A DNA stretch of 64,000 bases. Origin: JARLGU01 sp036504535. GTDB lineage: Bacteria; Armatimonadota; Armatimonadia; Armatimonadales; Capsulimonadaceae. Under the pieces are notes generated by a model. The model did no database searches. It saw nothing but the letters and a program-made list of their open reading frames with translations, and was not told the origin of the DNA. Location of the stretch: positions 32,828-96,827 of the forward strand of contig DASXUY010000053.1 of the NCBI GenBank assembly GCA_036504535.1, read 5' to 3'. Positions 1 to 8,349 of this stretch are shown here, in pieces (the first letter of the stretch is position 1; each line of letters begins with the position of its first letter). The translations under genes were made by a program, and so were the position numbers.

Positions 1-481
1 GTTACGATGCTAGAGAGGCGAAGCATGATGTATGTCCTTTCGCGCCACATGTGGGCGAGGGGCAGAAACGCGAGTTGTTAATACTCGTGCGCGATGCTTA
101 CTTTCTCTATTGCTGGCTCAGAAGCGAGAGGCTGCCGCACAAAAACAGAGGTTTGGTTCGGAGCAGATACGGTTTCGATAGGCTCGCCTACCGATAATGG
201 CGATGGCACGGAGCGGGTGTTGCTTACGACTTACGTGATCTCAGGTTTCCGAATCCGAAACGGTCGGGTACCTGTGATCCGCAGTCACGGGCAGCCAGTG
301 TGGCCTGGGGTAGCGGAACGTCTGCTGGGAGTCGGTTCCGGTAAAGTTACTAGCACAATGCGTGCCAGATTGTTAATAGAGAATCGTTTGAGAAACGTTC
401 GTGGAACGCTGTTCACTACGTTGTGCCCGGATGGACCCGGCTAAGCGCAGCCCGTTCATGCATTCCACGCTTCCAAATCGC
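1..481. other. No convincing gene
   Basis: An open frame of 116 codons (94-444, plus) exists, but I do not recognise its translation, it has no clear ribosome binding site, and its composition looks random. I treat the stretch as non-coding or as upstream sequence of the candidate RNA that follows. Confidence 0.4.
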
Positions 482-690
482 GCATCCGCTGAAGCGGTGC
501 CTGTGAAAATGGGATCGCCCGTTGGGCTAGGACTCGGTGGCGGGGGGCGGTTTGGGCTTTATCGGCAAGCGAGAATAGACGACCGGGAAAGAATCTTAGC
601 CCGGAGGGCGGTCTGCTCGTCCCAGGCACCGCTTCAGCGGATGCATCCTCGGCCCCGCACCTAGAATTGGGTGCGGGGCCGTTGTGCGTT
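482..690 (+). ncRNA. Candidate structured RNA (6S-like shape) with terminator
   Basis: A 22-bp perfect inverted repeat (482-503 with 623-644) closes a loop of about 119 nt. Inside it, GGGCTAGGACTC-like sequence near 520-531 pairs with GAATCTTAGCCC-like sequence near 590-601, leaving unpaired stretches between the two helices. This gives a long rod with a central bulge. A second hairpin (GGCCCCGCAC 651-660 with GTGCGGGGCC 671-680) and a weak T-rich tail follow directly, as expected for a terminator. Overall size and shape resemble 6S RNA, which binds RNA polymerase. I see no SRP, RNase P or tmRNA signatures. The shape is seen in the sequence; the 6S identity is inference, and the strand is chosen from the terminator position. 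Confidence 0.42.
651..690 (+). terminator. Hairpin terminator of the candidate RNA
   Basis: A perfect 10-bp stem, GGCCCCGCAC/GTGCGGGGCC, with a 10-nt loop is followed by GTTGTGCGTTTTG. The T tract is poor, so termination efficiency is uncertain. Confidence 0.45.
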
Positions 691-1577
691 TTGTGGTGGT
701 GCGGGACGATCGGGACGTGGCGCGTCTATAGCCGCCCAGCCTCCGAGAGGCTACCGATCTGTTGACGCGACGCTTAGCCCATCGCGCCGTCGAAGCCGCT
801 CCGCGCCTTTTTCACCGCGTCACTGGTCTCTTCAGAACGATATCGTGCCATTCATCGCCTCCCGTGGACCCGCCAGCACACCGCTGACAGTCTTCGCTGC
901 ACCAGAGCATTCGATTCAATATCCGCCAATAATCTTCGTTGGGATATGATAACACATAATATCGCAGATATTTTTGTCATCGCCGCTAGAACTCCCCTTT
1001 GTCTCGGCCCCTTGAACGAGGGTGGCGAAAAAGATAGAACTTATATTCTTTATAATTACTCATTAAGTAATATATATGGTACAATAGTAGTAGGTCAACA
1101 TCAGCTATCGCGTGCGTAGGCGTGCTCGGAAGACGTGTGGTGCATGAGTGCGTAGCGCAGCGTACAAATATGCACGCTGGGCGGGAAATATGCGGCGCGA
1201 ATGCTTTCGATTTGGGCGTAATATGCGCGTTTTCGCGTTGTGCAAGCTCAAATGCGCATTGCGAATTTTTCGGTATGCGCGCATAGACGCCAAGAGCAAC
1301 ATTGAGTTTTGAGAGGTGGCGTATTCGTCGGGGCTGGTCCCTCTCCCGCCTCGGGAGAGGTGAGGTGAGGGCTGTTGTCGCCGCCGGGAGCGGGAACGGG
1401 GAGTACGGGCAGGCGGGTTTTGCGCAAAAAAATGAATCGCGTTGCGCAACGCAAAACGCGCAAAACCGGCCGTTGTACCGGCCTCGCGGAACCCGCTCTT
1501 TAGCCCCGAAGGGGTGCTCTTCGTCAGGCCGGTAGTTCGCTGCCGGCGAACGTTGAGCACCCCTTCAGACCGCCGCC
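691..1577. other. Gene-free stretch with short palindromes
   Basis: No reading frame here looks coding on either strand. The stretch contains an A+T-rich patch near 940-1090, a palindrome CCTCTCCCG-cct-CGGGAGAGG at 1340-1360 followed by GTGAGGTGAGGG, and a 34-nt repeat at 1500-1533 that recurs inverted at 18343-18376. The 151-codon minus frame at 1105-1560 reads through these repeats and is very rich in Arg, Ser and Pro, so it is probably spurious. Confidence 0.5.
1500..1533 (+). repeat. Dispersed 34-nt hairpin repeat, copy 1
   Basis: TTAGCCCCGAAGGGG begins a 34-nt unit that is the near-exact reverse complement of 18343-18376, with about three mismatches. Each copy folds as CCCC-loop-GGGG next to ACCGGCCTGACG-type sequence. 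Both copies lie just outside coding regions, 3' of btuB and beyond pxpB. Confidence 0.6.
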
Positions 1578-3464
1578 TTACAGCGTGACGGTGACGCCGC
1601 CGAAGAGGGATTGGCGGGCGGTGGCGTAGGAGTACACTTCGTTGTACTTCTTGTCCAGCAGGTTGTCGACACGGACGAAGGCCCGGTACGTTGGGCTCAC
1701 CTTGTATGTCGCCGCGAAGTTGAACAGCGCGTAGTTGGGCAGCGTTGCGGCGGGGAATGTGCCGGTATCGATGCGGTTACCGACATACTGGCCGGTGAGG
1801 TTGAGGTTGAGCTTACCGGACGCGGCGTAGTTGACAGCTCCGGTGTAGAGCATGGTTGGGCGGCGCGGGAGAGGCTTCCCATTGGCGTCCTGCGTGTGGG
1901 TGTACGTGTAGCTGAGGTCGGCGCGGAGTCGGCCAGCGGGGCGGATCGACGCGGTCACTTCGACGCCGTGGGTTTCGGCGGACGCGACATTATAGTAGCC
2001 GCCGTTCGGGTTGTTGGCGAACGAGAAGCCGATCAGGTTGCTGTAGTTATTGTGGAAGTAGGTCACACCCAGAGCGGCGTGGTCGTTCGCGAGCGGCTGC
2101 TCGATGCCGATGTCGTACGTCGTGCTGGTTTCGGGCTGTAGCTTGGCGTAGCCGTACGTTGGATCGTAGAGCTCGAACAGGCTGGGCGCCTTGAAGCCGG
2201 TGGCGTAGGTGCCCTTGAGGCGCGTCCCGCTGTGCTGGCACGTGTACGCCGATGTCGCGCGGTACGTGGCCTTTGTGCCGAACGTTTCGTGGTCATCGAC
2301 ACGCACGCCGAAGGTCGATACCCAGCGCGGTGCTAGCTGGAACTGGTCCTGAGCATAGTAGCCTGCGGTGTAGATGTGCTGGCCGCTGGATCCGCCGTAC
2401 GGGGACGCGTAGTGGCTGTCGTCGCGCAGCCGCTCGATACCGACTGTGAGCGTGTTGTTCTTTGCAGCGGCGTAGTTGCCCTGCCAGTCGAACTTGGCGG
2501 TACGGCCATTGTAGTTGCTGAGCGCTTCCGGGCTGCCGGTGATCTGGTCGATGTAGTCGCGGTTGATGGTATTGGACGAGACGCCGAAGATATGCTCCCA
2601 CTTGCCGCCGAGCGGTTGCCAGCGAGCTTCCGCTCGACCCGTGAACTGCTCGCTGTCGTAGCGGTGGATACCGTTATCGACCGCGTGGTCCATGGGGAAA
2701 TCGGGGTAGTTGCCGCGACCATTGATGTAGCGGCCCGTGAGACCCAGCCGCAGCGAGTCGCTGAGCTTGCCGTCAAGCCGCGCGGAGACGGTGGTGTTGC
2801 GGTAGCCGTCGTTGTGCGTGTTGCCGGGCTGGAGTTCGCCGAGCGGGAAGCCAGCGGTGGTGAACTGCGAAGCCGACGCGGAATACTGCCACGCTTTGCT
2901 GCTGCCGCTGCTGTCCAGTCGGCCCTCGGCGGTGCCGTATCGTCCGCCGCCGAGCGTGACGTGGGACGTCGGCTTGCCGTGGCCGCGCTTGGTGATGATG
3001 TTGATCACACCGGCCATGGCGTCGGATCCGTAGAGGGTGCTCTGGGAGCCGCGAAGCACTTCGATGCGGTCTACATTGTCGACGGTGATATTGGTGATGT
3101 CGTAGCTGTGGTCAGGGTTGGACGGGTCGTTGACCGAGACGCCGTCAATCAGTACCAGGGTCGCGCCGGACGCACCGCCGCGCATATAGATGTCGGCGTG
3201 CCCGCCGCGACTGCCGGACTCGTTGATGAACAGGCCCGGGACGAGGCGAAGCGCTTCGACGACAAACGATTGCTTAGTCTGTTCGAGCTGCTTTGCGGTG
3301 ATAACTGTGACCGAGCTTGCGACCTGGTCGATGGATGTGCTGGTGCGTGTCGCGGTGACGATGGTAACGTCGTCGGCCGCTGGCGCATCTGCTGCGTAGG
3401 CTGGAATAGCCGCGAGTGCTGCGAGCCACGCTGCGGCGATGAGTTTGTGATTATGTGCTGTCAT
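1578..3464 (-). CDS. btuB: TonB-dependent vitamin B12 receptor
   Basis: An outer-membrane TonB-dependent receptor of 628 aa, normal for BtuB (about 600-650), that imports cobalamin using energy from TonB-ExbB-ExbD. A signal peptide covers about residues 1-24, ending AYA. A TonB-box-like DDVTIVTATR sits just after it. The plug domain spans roughly 45-165 and shows SVTVITAKQLEQ, DIYMRGG, VLIDGVSVNDP and DRIEVLRGSQSTLYGSDAMA. The rest is beta-barrel. The ATG is preceded by AGGAGAGATC. A cobalamin riboswitch lies about 345 nt upstream on the same strand, and the exbB-exbD-tonB operon lies behind it. That context is the main reason for assigning B12 rather than iron as the ligand. Expression should be shut off when cobalamin is plentiful. 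Confidence 0.9.
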   Translation of the reverse strand: MTAHNHKLIAAAWLAALAAIPAYAADAPAADDVTIVTATRTSTSIDQVASSVTVITAKQLEQTKQSFVVEALRLVPGLFINESGSRGGHADIYMRGGASGATLVLIDGVSVNDPSNPDHSYDITNITVDNVDRIEVLRGSQSTLYGSDAMAGVINIITKRGHGKPTSHVTLGGGRYGTAEGRLDSSGSSKAWQYSASASQFTTAGFPLGELQPGNTHNDGYRNTTVSARLDGKLSDSLRLGLTGRYINGRGNYPDFPMDHAVDNGIHRYDSEQFTGRAEARWQPLGGKWEHIFGVSSNTINRDYIDQITGSPEALSNYNGRTAKFDWQGNYAAAKNNTLTVGIERLRDDSHYASPYGGSSGQHIYTAGYYAQDQFQLAPRWVSTFGVRVDDHETFGTKATYRATSAYTCQHSGTRLKGTYATGFKAPSLFELYDPTYGYAKLQPETSTTYDIGIEQPLANDHAALGVTYFHNNYSNLIGFSFANNPNGGYYNVASAETHGVEVTASIRPAGRLRADLSYTYTHTQDANGKPLPRRPTMLYTGAVNYAASGKLNLNLTGQYVGNRIDTGTFPAATLPNYALFNFAATYKVSPTYRAFVRVDNLLDKKYNEVYSYATARQSLFGGVTVTL

Positions 3465-3809
3465 GATCTCTCCTGTTTCGTATCGTTAGTCTGTGTGTAT
3501 CGTCGTGTGAGATTGCGTTGGGTTGCTGCATGGCAAGAACGACATGCAGCGACAGACCCACCCGGCTCGTTCCTCGCCACCCTCCCGAAACGGGATGGAA
3601 ACCTTTTTTGGCAGTGGTCAACTTCGCTTGGCTTGGCCGTAGTTAGTTTCCTTCCCGTTGCGGGTGCCGAGTCTGCGAGGCGGATGGGATCTTGGCATAT
3701 CCGGGCGCAAGGTTGCCGGAAACAGGGGGAGTCGAAGTGGGGGCGATGAATCGCGCACGAGACGCGCTCGTGGTGGGGTCTGCCTCCCGCGAGGCGACAC
3801 CCTACTTCG

Positions 3810-3949
3810 ACGAACCCGGTCTCCTGACTTCCGCGTCCTCCTACTGGCCGCGCCTTCCCACCCTTGCGGGCAGTGGCTGGTTGCGGTGTTCGTCGGCGGT
3901 TACAGTTGCGGGGCAGCGCCGGATTTGCACCGGCTTCCCATTCGTTCGT
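3810..3949 (-). promoter_or_regulatory. Cobalamin riboswitch upstream of btuB
   Basis: Reading the minus strand, the element contains GGGAAGCCGGTGCAAATCC, GGCGCTGCCCCGCAACTGTA, GCCACTG, GGGAAGGCG, CCAGTAGGAGGACG and AGTCAGGAGACCGG in the canonical order of the B12 aptamer. ACGAAC at the 5' end pairs with GTTCGT at the 3' end to close P1. It sits in the leader of btuB and should repress it when adenosylcobalamin or a related corrinoid binds. The expression platform lies in the roughly 345 nt before the start codon and was not resolved. Confidence 0.95.
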
Positions 3950-4014
3950 CTGACATATTTGGCTGTTAAGTGCGTTCGTTGTTGTTCACCCAGGATCTGG
4001 CTGGGCCGGTTGGT

Positions 4015-4914
4015 CTATTCCTCCGTGAGCGTGAAAGTGATCGTTTCACGTTTTGTCGTGGCGACAGGCGCGCCGTCTTCCAGACGCGGCGAGTAGCGCC
4101 AGTTGGCGACTTCCTGGACGGCGGCGTTGTCGAGACGTCTGTCGCCGGATGTACTAACGAGTTCGACACCGGTGACCGCGCCGTTGATGTCTATGGCGAC
4201 GCGCAGGTGGACGGTTCCCTCGATGCCGTCGCGGCGAGCTGACGGCGGGTAGGCTGGTATCGACTTACGGACAAGCTTTGCGGCGCGAGTTGGGCCAACG
4301 TGTGCGGCAGGCGGCGGGGCTTGCGGCGCTGGCGTTTCTCGAATCTGGACGAAGGGCTGAGCGATGCGAGTCTCCGGAGTGCGAGTCGGCTCTGGCGTCG
4401 GCGTTGCGCTCACTGTGGCGGCCAGCGATTGGCCGGTGTCGGGGCCGTTGGTGTCCGGAGCGGTATGCGATGTAGAAGCTTGCGCGCCTGCGATCTCGCC
4501 AGATGGTTGCGGTGCGGCGAACGGCGCGGTAGTGCTCACTGCGGCGGCAAGAGTAGGCGCGAGGGCGGCGTACCGCGCGGCAATTGACGGGCGTGCCACG
4601 GTTACCGCTTGCGAATGCGGCTGAGCATTGGACGGCCTCGGAGCCGGGGCGGGTGACAAAGCTGGTGATGTTGAGCTTGGCGTTGGCATCGCATAAGTCG
4701 GCTGGGCTGCGTTCACGCGCCGCGGCGAATGGTTGAACTCGCGCGCCGCCTGCACGCTTTCGGGAAGGCTGAGCTGAACGGCGATATCGGGTTCCGGTGT
4801 GGGAGGACGCAGCGCCAGGTGCGCGAAGCCCGTGACGATGACGGAGTTCACGATCAACGAGCACAGGAGCGGGCGCGAGAGGCGTCCTGGCAGTGTCGGC
4901 TTAGTGCTGGCCAT
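4015..4914 (-). CDS. tonB: TonB energy-transducing protein
   Basis: A 299-aa TonB: short cytoplasmic start, one membrane segment near residues 13-34 (LLCSLIVNSVIVTGFAHL), a long Pro/Ala/Thr-rich periplasmic linker, and a C-terminal TonB domain over the last ~90 residues (AYPPSARRDGIEGTVHLRV, STSGDRRLDNAA, WRYSP). The start chosen overlaps the end of exbD by 14 bp and has AAGGAGG at a good distance; a longer frame exists, but its extra N-terminus reads exbD in another phase. It couples the proton motive force harvested by ExbBD to the BtuB receptor. It is the last gene of a riboswitch-headed operon, so it is probably dedicated to corrinoid uptake. Confidence 0.93.
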   Translation of the reverse strand: MASTKPTLPGRLSRPLLCSLIVNSVIVTGFAHLALRPPTPEPDIAVQLSLPESVQAAREFNHSPRRVNAAQPTYAMPTPSSTSPALSPAPAPRPSNAQPHSQAVTVARPSIAARYAALAPTLAAAVSTTAPFAAPQPSGEIAGAQASTSHTAPDTNGPDTGQSLAATVSATPTPEPTRTPETRIAQPFVQIRETPAPQAPPPAAHVGPTRAAKLVRKSIPAYPPSARRDGIEGTVHLRVAIDINGAVTGVELVSTSGDRRLDNAAVQEVANWRYSPRLEDGAPVATTKRETITFTLTEE

Positions 4915-5338
4915 CGGATTTGCCTCCTTCGCGGGTCGCGACGAGAAGCTGGGTAAAGCCTGCGCCGCGTGCGACGGACATGACGTTGATGATGGTCCCG
5001 TAAGCTGCGCTGCGGTCCCCGCGAACCGTGACGGGGCCTGAGACGCCGCGAGCTCGCTGCAGCTTGAACGCGGTCGTGAGATTGGCCGCCACAATTGGCG
5101 CACCGTTGAACGTCATGTGATTGTTCTTATCGATCTCGACGACGATCTCGTCGTCCTTGGGCGCGGGAGCCGCCGATGCGGACGCGGTCGGCAGGTCGAG
5201 ACGGAGGGCGGAGTTCTTGATGAACGTCGCGGTCACCATGAAGATGATGAGCAGTACAAGCGCGACATCGACCAGCGGCACGATGTTGATATCGACCTTG
5301 GGCATTCTCTTATCGTGGTGTCGGCGCGAGAGGCTCAT
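4901..5338 (-). CDS. exbD: ExbD/TolR-family biopolymer transport protein
   Basis: At 145 aa this has the typical ExbD length. After a short cytoplasmic tail, the single membrane helix at about residues 17-38 contains NIVPLVDVALVLLIIFMVTA, with the conserved Asp needed for proton movement. The periplasmic domain follows (VVEIDKNNHMTFNGAPI, VTVRGDRSAAYGTIINVM). It works with ExbB as the proton-driven motor of TonB. It overlaps exbB by 4 bp (ATGA-type junction) and tonB by 14 bp, so the three genes are translationally coupled. Confidence 0.94.
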   Translation of the reverse strand: MSLSRRHHDKRMPKVDINIVPLVDVALVLLIIFMVTATFIKNSALRLDLPTASASAAPAPKDDEIVVEIDKNNHMTFNGAPIVAANLTTAFKLQRARGVSGPVTVRGDRSAAYGTIINVMSVARGAGFTQLLVATREGGKSDGQH

Positions 5339-5883
5339 TGGGCACCGCCTTTCCCGCTATCGGGCAGTTCGGCGGTGATGGTCTCTTCCCACACCTCGAC
5401 GCGGCGTCCGATTGCGGCCATCAGCAGGTGGTGTGCGGCGACGGCGGGGATGGCGACGGAGAGGCCAGCGGCTGTGGCGACAAGGGCCGTGGCGATGCCG
5501 CCGGAGACGACGGCGGGGCTCATGTTGTTCTGCTGCTGGATTGCCTGAAACGCCTGGATGATGCCGACGACGGTTCCGAGGAGGCCGACGTACGGCGAGA
5601 TGCTGCCGATAGCGCCGAGGAGCGAAAGCTGACCTTCAATGCGCCGCCGTTCGCGGCTGATAACGCTGTCGAGGAGCGCATTGAGGTGCTCGCGGCTAGC
5701 GTCGCGGTTGTCCGCCAAAGTATGCCGCAGTGCTGCCATGGTGGAGCCGCTGGCGTTGGCGTCGTCGGCGCGCACAACGGTGCGCAGCGCGATGATTCGG
5801 CCAAATATGATGGCCCATGTCGTAATGGAGCCTAGCGCCAGTATAAGAATGATCGGGTCGTGCAGCAAGTTGTGATCGGACAT
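5335..5883 (-). CDS. exbB: ExbB/TolQ/MotA-family proton channel
   Basis: A 182-aa inner-membrane protein, slightly short for ExbB. One hydrophobic segment lies near residues 8-30 and two more at about 85-112 and 125-155. The last two carry the family motifs ISPYVGLLGTVVGIIQAF and ALVATAAGLSVAIPAVAAHH. It forms the channel around ExbD. The start at 5883 (MSDHNLLHDP) matches the family. An in-frame ATG 57 nt upstream at 5940 would add a non-conserved tail, and neither start has a strong ribosome binding site. It is the first gene of exbB-exbD-tonB and is preceded by a cobalamin riboswitch. Confidence 0.92.
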   Translation of the reverse strand: MSDHNLLHDPIILILALGSITTWAIIFGRIIALRTVVRADDANASGSTMAALRHTLADNRDASREHLNALLDSVISRERRRIEGQLSLLGAIGSISPYVGLLGTVVGIIQAFQAIQQQNNMSPAVVSGGIATALVATAAGLSVAIPAVAAHHLLMAAIGRRVEVWEETITAELPDSGKGGAQ

Positions 5884-5965
5884 AGTTGTCTCGGATGCCA
5901 ACTTGCGAGAAGAGGAAGGGGGCTGCCTTAATGCTCTCATTGTGAAAGAGAGCGGCTATCAAACA

Positions 5966-6002
5966 GTAACACCCCTGCCACATAGAGCGACAGAGGTGTT
6001 AC
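5966..6002 (-). terminator. Hairpin between riboswitch and exbB
   Basis: A perfect 8-bp stem GTAACACC (5966-5973) / GGTGTTAC (5995-6002) lies between the riboswitch aptamer and exbB. On the minus strand it is followed by TGTTTGAT. It could be part of the expression platform, acting as a terminator or antiterminator, but the T tract is weak. Confidence 0.4.
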
Positions 6003-6055
6003 GAGACGGCAAAAGCTTTATCCCGCACCAGATTTCCCGCGAAGTGGTGTCGAAC

Positions 6056-6232
6056 TCATTCGGATCGGTCTCCTGGCTTACACGTCGTCCCCTGGTTCCG
6101 CGCCTTCCCACACCTTACGGCGCAGTGGCGTTTCGCGGTCAGAGTCTGTGTTTACAGTTGCGGGGCAGCGCCGGATTCACACCGGCTTCCCTATATCGGG
6201 CCTCATTTGAAGGTCCGATCATATCCGAATGA
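6056..6232 (-). promoter_or_regulatory. Cobalamin riboswitch upstream of exbB-exbD-tonB
   Basis: The minus strand reads GGGAAGCCGGTGTGAATCC, GGCGCTGCCCCGCAACTGTA, GCCACTG-type sequence (CGCCACTGCGCC), GGGAAGGCGCGG and GCCAGGAGACCGATCCG, the B12 aptamer core. CCGATC near 6215-6220 pairs with GATCGG at 6063-6068, extended by TCATTCGG/CCGAATGA, to close P1. It is a second, diverged copy of the element in front of btuB and puts the energy-coupling genes under the same ligand. Confidence 0.93.
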
Positions 6233-6322
6233 CCAGTATTTGGTTGTGGTTCATCTTACAACGGATTGCGCCGCCCTGTCAAGGCGGCTTGTTACAATCC
6301 GTAATTTAGAGGGCATTTGCCG

Positions 6323-7996
6323 CTATTTACTGAGCGCCTTGACGCAGTCGCTCTTTTTAGCGCCTTTCGCCCAGTCTAATGCGGTTTTGCCGGTGTTGTC
6401 CTTGATGTTTTTGTCTGCGCCGTGATCAAGGAGGAAGCCAAGGATGTCGGCATCCTGTTGGGCTGCGTACATAAGCGCAGTTACGCCCGACACGACCACA
6501 GGCTTCTTGTTGACTTTGGTCTTGAAGAGAACGCCGGGGTCGAATGAGTTGAGCGATGCGCCGCTGGTGTCCACCTTGAAGGACGGTAGATCAGCGGATG
6601 GGACGAGTGAGACATCGTCGCCGCCGGCTGACGCTCCGGGCGCGTCGGTGAACGCGTTAACGTTCGCACCGTTGTCGACAAGCGCTTGAATGAGGTCGCC
6701 GTTGTTTTTAAACGCGGCGGCCACAAGTGCCGGGTAACCGTTGGAGTCTTTGACGTTAATGTCAGCGCCGTCGTCGACAAACTTCTTTATGAGCACTGAG
6801 GCTTCGTTGTAGGGCGTCTCGTCGGTGATCATCTTGGCGATGGCCTTCTTGAAGGCTGAATTTGCGCCTAGGTTTCGTCGTGGAGCTCCGGTTGAAGGTT
6901 GCGTAACGACGGCGGGCGTGGGCGTCGCCGATCGCGGCTGCACGATCGGGGGCAGTGGATCGGTAGCTTTGGTGGGCGCGGGATCTTGGGTTTGCCCATA
7001 GCCGGAGCCGAAGTTATCTGTCGGCGGAGGAGCGCCTCCTGCCTTGGCAATAACCATGCCGCCCAGCGTGGCGCGTCCGTCGGGTGTCTGGACCGAGTTG
7101 AGCTTGGCGGAGTACGAGCGCACCGAATACTGGACGTATTGCTTGAGGCTGTCGAACGTCACGACACCTTTGTCGGGATCGATTGCGTCGGGGTCGCCGC
7201 TCATGCCGCGAATGAGGTAGTGGGTGAACACCGACTCCTTGAAGTCGCGCGGGTCACCTTCGAGGCTGGTTTCCTTGGGCTGGCAGGATTGGAACTCAGC
7301 GACTTGTGAGCCGTACATGACTGCGCCGAGGCCGCCGAAGTGGCTGGAGCCGACGCCTTTGCCGGCGAGCAAGTCACGGCACGCATCGGTGATGAGCATG
7401 ACACGCTTTGGCGTTTTGGTGTCGAGGGTGCGGCGAATGGTGTCGTAGTTGATGCAGGTTTGCGCGACGCGGTTCGGGCGACCGTCCTCGGGTACGAGCC
7501 AGTCGGTGTCGGCACCGGTAGCGTCGGGCGCGCGGGTTCCATGGCCGCTATAGAAGAACACGACTTCGCTTTTGCCAGGGATAACGGAGCCGTACATGTT
7601 ATCGAGCGCGTCCTCGATGTTACGCTGCGTGGGGCGAAGCCCTGCGGCCGTGCCAGGCTCGTCGGTCATGAGGACAACGTTTTGGAAGCCGTACTTCGAC
7701 TTCAGCATGCTGGCGAACTTGATAGCGTCCTTGCCGCACACGGAAAGAGGCGAAGCAGCCTGGTATTCGGTGACACCGATGACGAGCGCGTATTTGGCAT
7801 AGGCAGGCGCTTCGGCAATGGCGGTGGTAACGATACGCTTCGTGCCAGTCGGGGCGGCAGATTCGGTAGTAGGTGCTGGAGCGGCAGGGGCCGGAGCTGG
7901 CTTGGCACCTGGCTTAGCAGGGGCTGCGTAAGAGGTCATTGGAAGCGTTGACGCTGCAACGGCGAACAAAAAGAGTAATGTCTTGAAAGGTTTCAT
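6323..7996 (-). CDS. Secreted caspase-family (C14) protein with ankyrin repeats
   Basis: A 557-aa protein. The signal peptide is at about 1-24 (MKPFKTLLFLFAVAAS...SYA), then a Pro/Ala linker, a caspase-like peptidase domain at about 65-320, a second low-complexity linker, and ankyrin-type repeats at about 395-557 (DDGADINVKDSNGYPALVAA, LVDNGANVNAF, TALMYAAQQ, LLDHGADKNIKDNTGKTALD). The catalytic dyad appears intact: His152 in YSGHG and Cys206 in ITDACRD, so an active Cys peptidase is likely, with Arg/Lys-type specificity as in bacterial metacaspases. The start at 7996 was chosen because it opens directly on the signal peptide; an upstream in-frame start at 8062 would mask it. Single gene, minus strand; substrate unknown. 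Confidence 0.85.
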   Translation of the reverse strand: MKPFKTLLFLFAVAASTLPMTSYAAPAKPGAKPAPAPAAPAPTTESAAPTGTKRIVTTAIAEAPAYAKYALVIGVTEYQAASPLSVCGKDAIKFASMLKSKYGFQNVVLMTDEPGTAAGLRPTQRNIEDALDNMYGSVIPGKSEVVFFYSGHGTRAPDATGADTDWLVPEDGRPNRVAQTCINYDTIRRTLDTKTPKRVMLITDACRDLLAGKGVGSSHFGGLGAVMYGSQVAEFQSCQPKETSLEGDPRDFKESVFTHYLIRGMSGDPDAIDPDKGVVTFDSLKQYVQYSVRSYSAKLNSVQTPDGRATLGGMVIAKAGGAPPPTDNFGSGYGQTQDPAPTKATDPLPPIVQPRSATPTPAVVTQPSTGAPRRNLGANSAFKKAIAKMITDETPYNEASVLIKKFVDDGADINVKDSNGYPALVAAAFKNNGDLIQALVDNGANVNAFTDAPGASAGGDDVSLVPSADLPSFKVDTSGASLNSFDPGVLFKTKVNKKPVVVSGVTALMYAAQQDADILGFLLDHGADKNIKDNTGKTALDWAKGAKKSDCVKALSK

Positions 7997-8208
7997 CTTG
8001 CTATCCTGATCAAGGCTTGCGAGGGATGTGACATTCACCTCGCGCGAACGACTCGACGTCACTCGCGGCCTAAGTTTTACGCTTTTCTATGCGCAATTGA
8101 GCGAGTGGGTCAACTGTCCTTGTATTATAACGCGGCAAGCCGATTGTGGCAAATGAATCTGGAGGGATGTGAAGAATTTACGGGGAAACGCGCGATCCGG
8201 GCGGTCCT

Positions 8209-8223
8209 ATACAAATATTGTAT
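8209..8223. promoter_or_regulatory. Inverted repeat ATACAA-N3-TTGTAT
   Basis: A perfect 6-bp inverted repeat lies about 55 bp upstream of the -35 box of the regulator gene. Its half-site resembles the TTGTATACA site downstream of the -10 box, so it may be a second operator for the same regulator. Inferred from sequence only. Confidence 0.35.
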
Positions 8224-8277
8224 GCAAGGCATGCAGCCGGCGAAGAGCTATACGTGTCGAGGCTCCCATTTCAGGTA

Positions 8278-8306
8278 TTGACACAGTCGGGGCATCGTGT
8301 TAGTAT
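8278..8306 (+). promoter_or_regulatory. Sigma-70-type promoter of the first GntR/LacI regulator
   Basis: TTGACA (8278-8283), 17-bp spacer, TAGTAT (8301-8306). Downstream, TGTATA (8306-8311) and TATACA (8323-8328) form an inverted pair, and TTGTATACAGT occupies 8320-8330. This is a plausible autorepression site. Confidence 0.7.
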
Positions 8307-8349
8307 GTATATATACGATTTGTATACAGTTTTCCTTTGAACCTTACCT

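Noticed and set aside
94..444. 116-codon plus-strand frame
   Set aside because: No ribosome binding site, no recognisable motif, ordinary chance length at this G+C content.
1105..1560. 151-codon minus-strand frame
   Set aside because: Runs through palindromic repeats and is extremely rich in Arg, Ser and Pro; no family likeness.
1578..3464. Iron-siderophore receptor as alternative for the TonB-dependent receptor
   Set aside because: The cobalamin riboswitch directly upstream and the BtuB-like length and plug favour cobalamin.
2376..3749. Plus-strand open frame of 457 codons opposite btuB
   Set aside because: It lies wholly antisense to a well-supported receptor, is Val/Ala/Gly/Asp-rich as expected from the complementary frame of a G+C-rich gene, and resembles no family.
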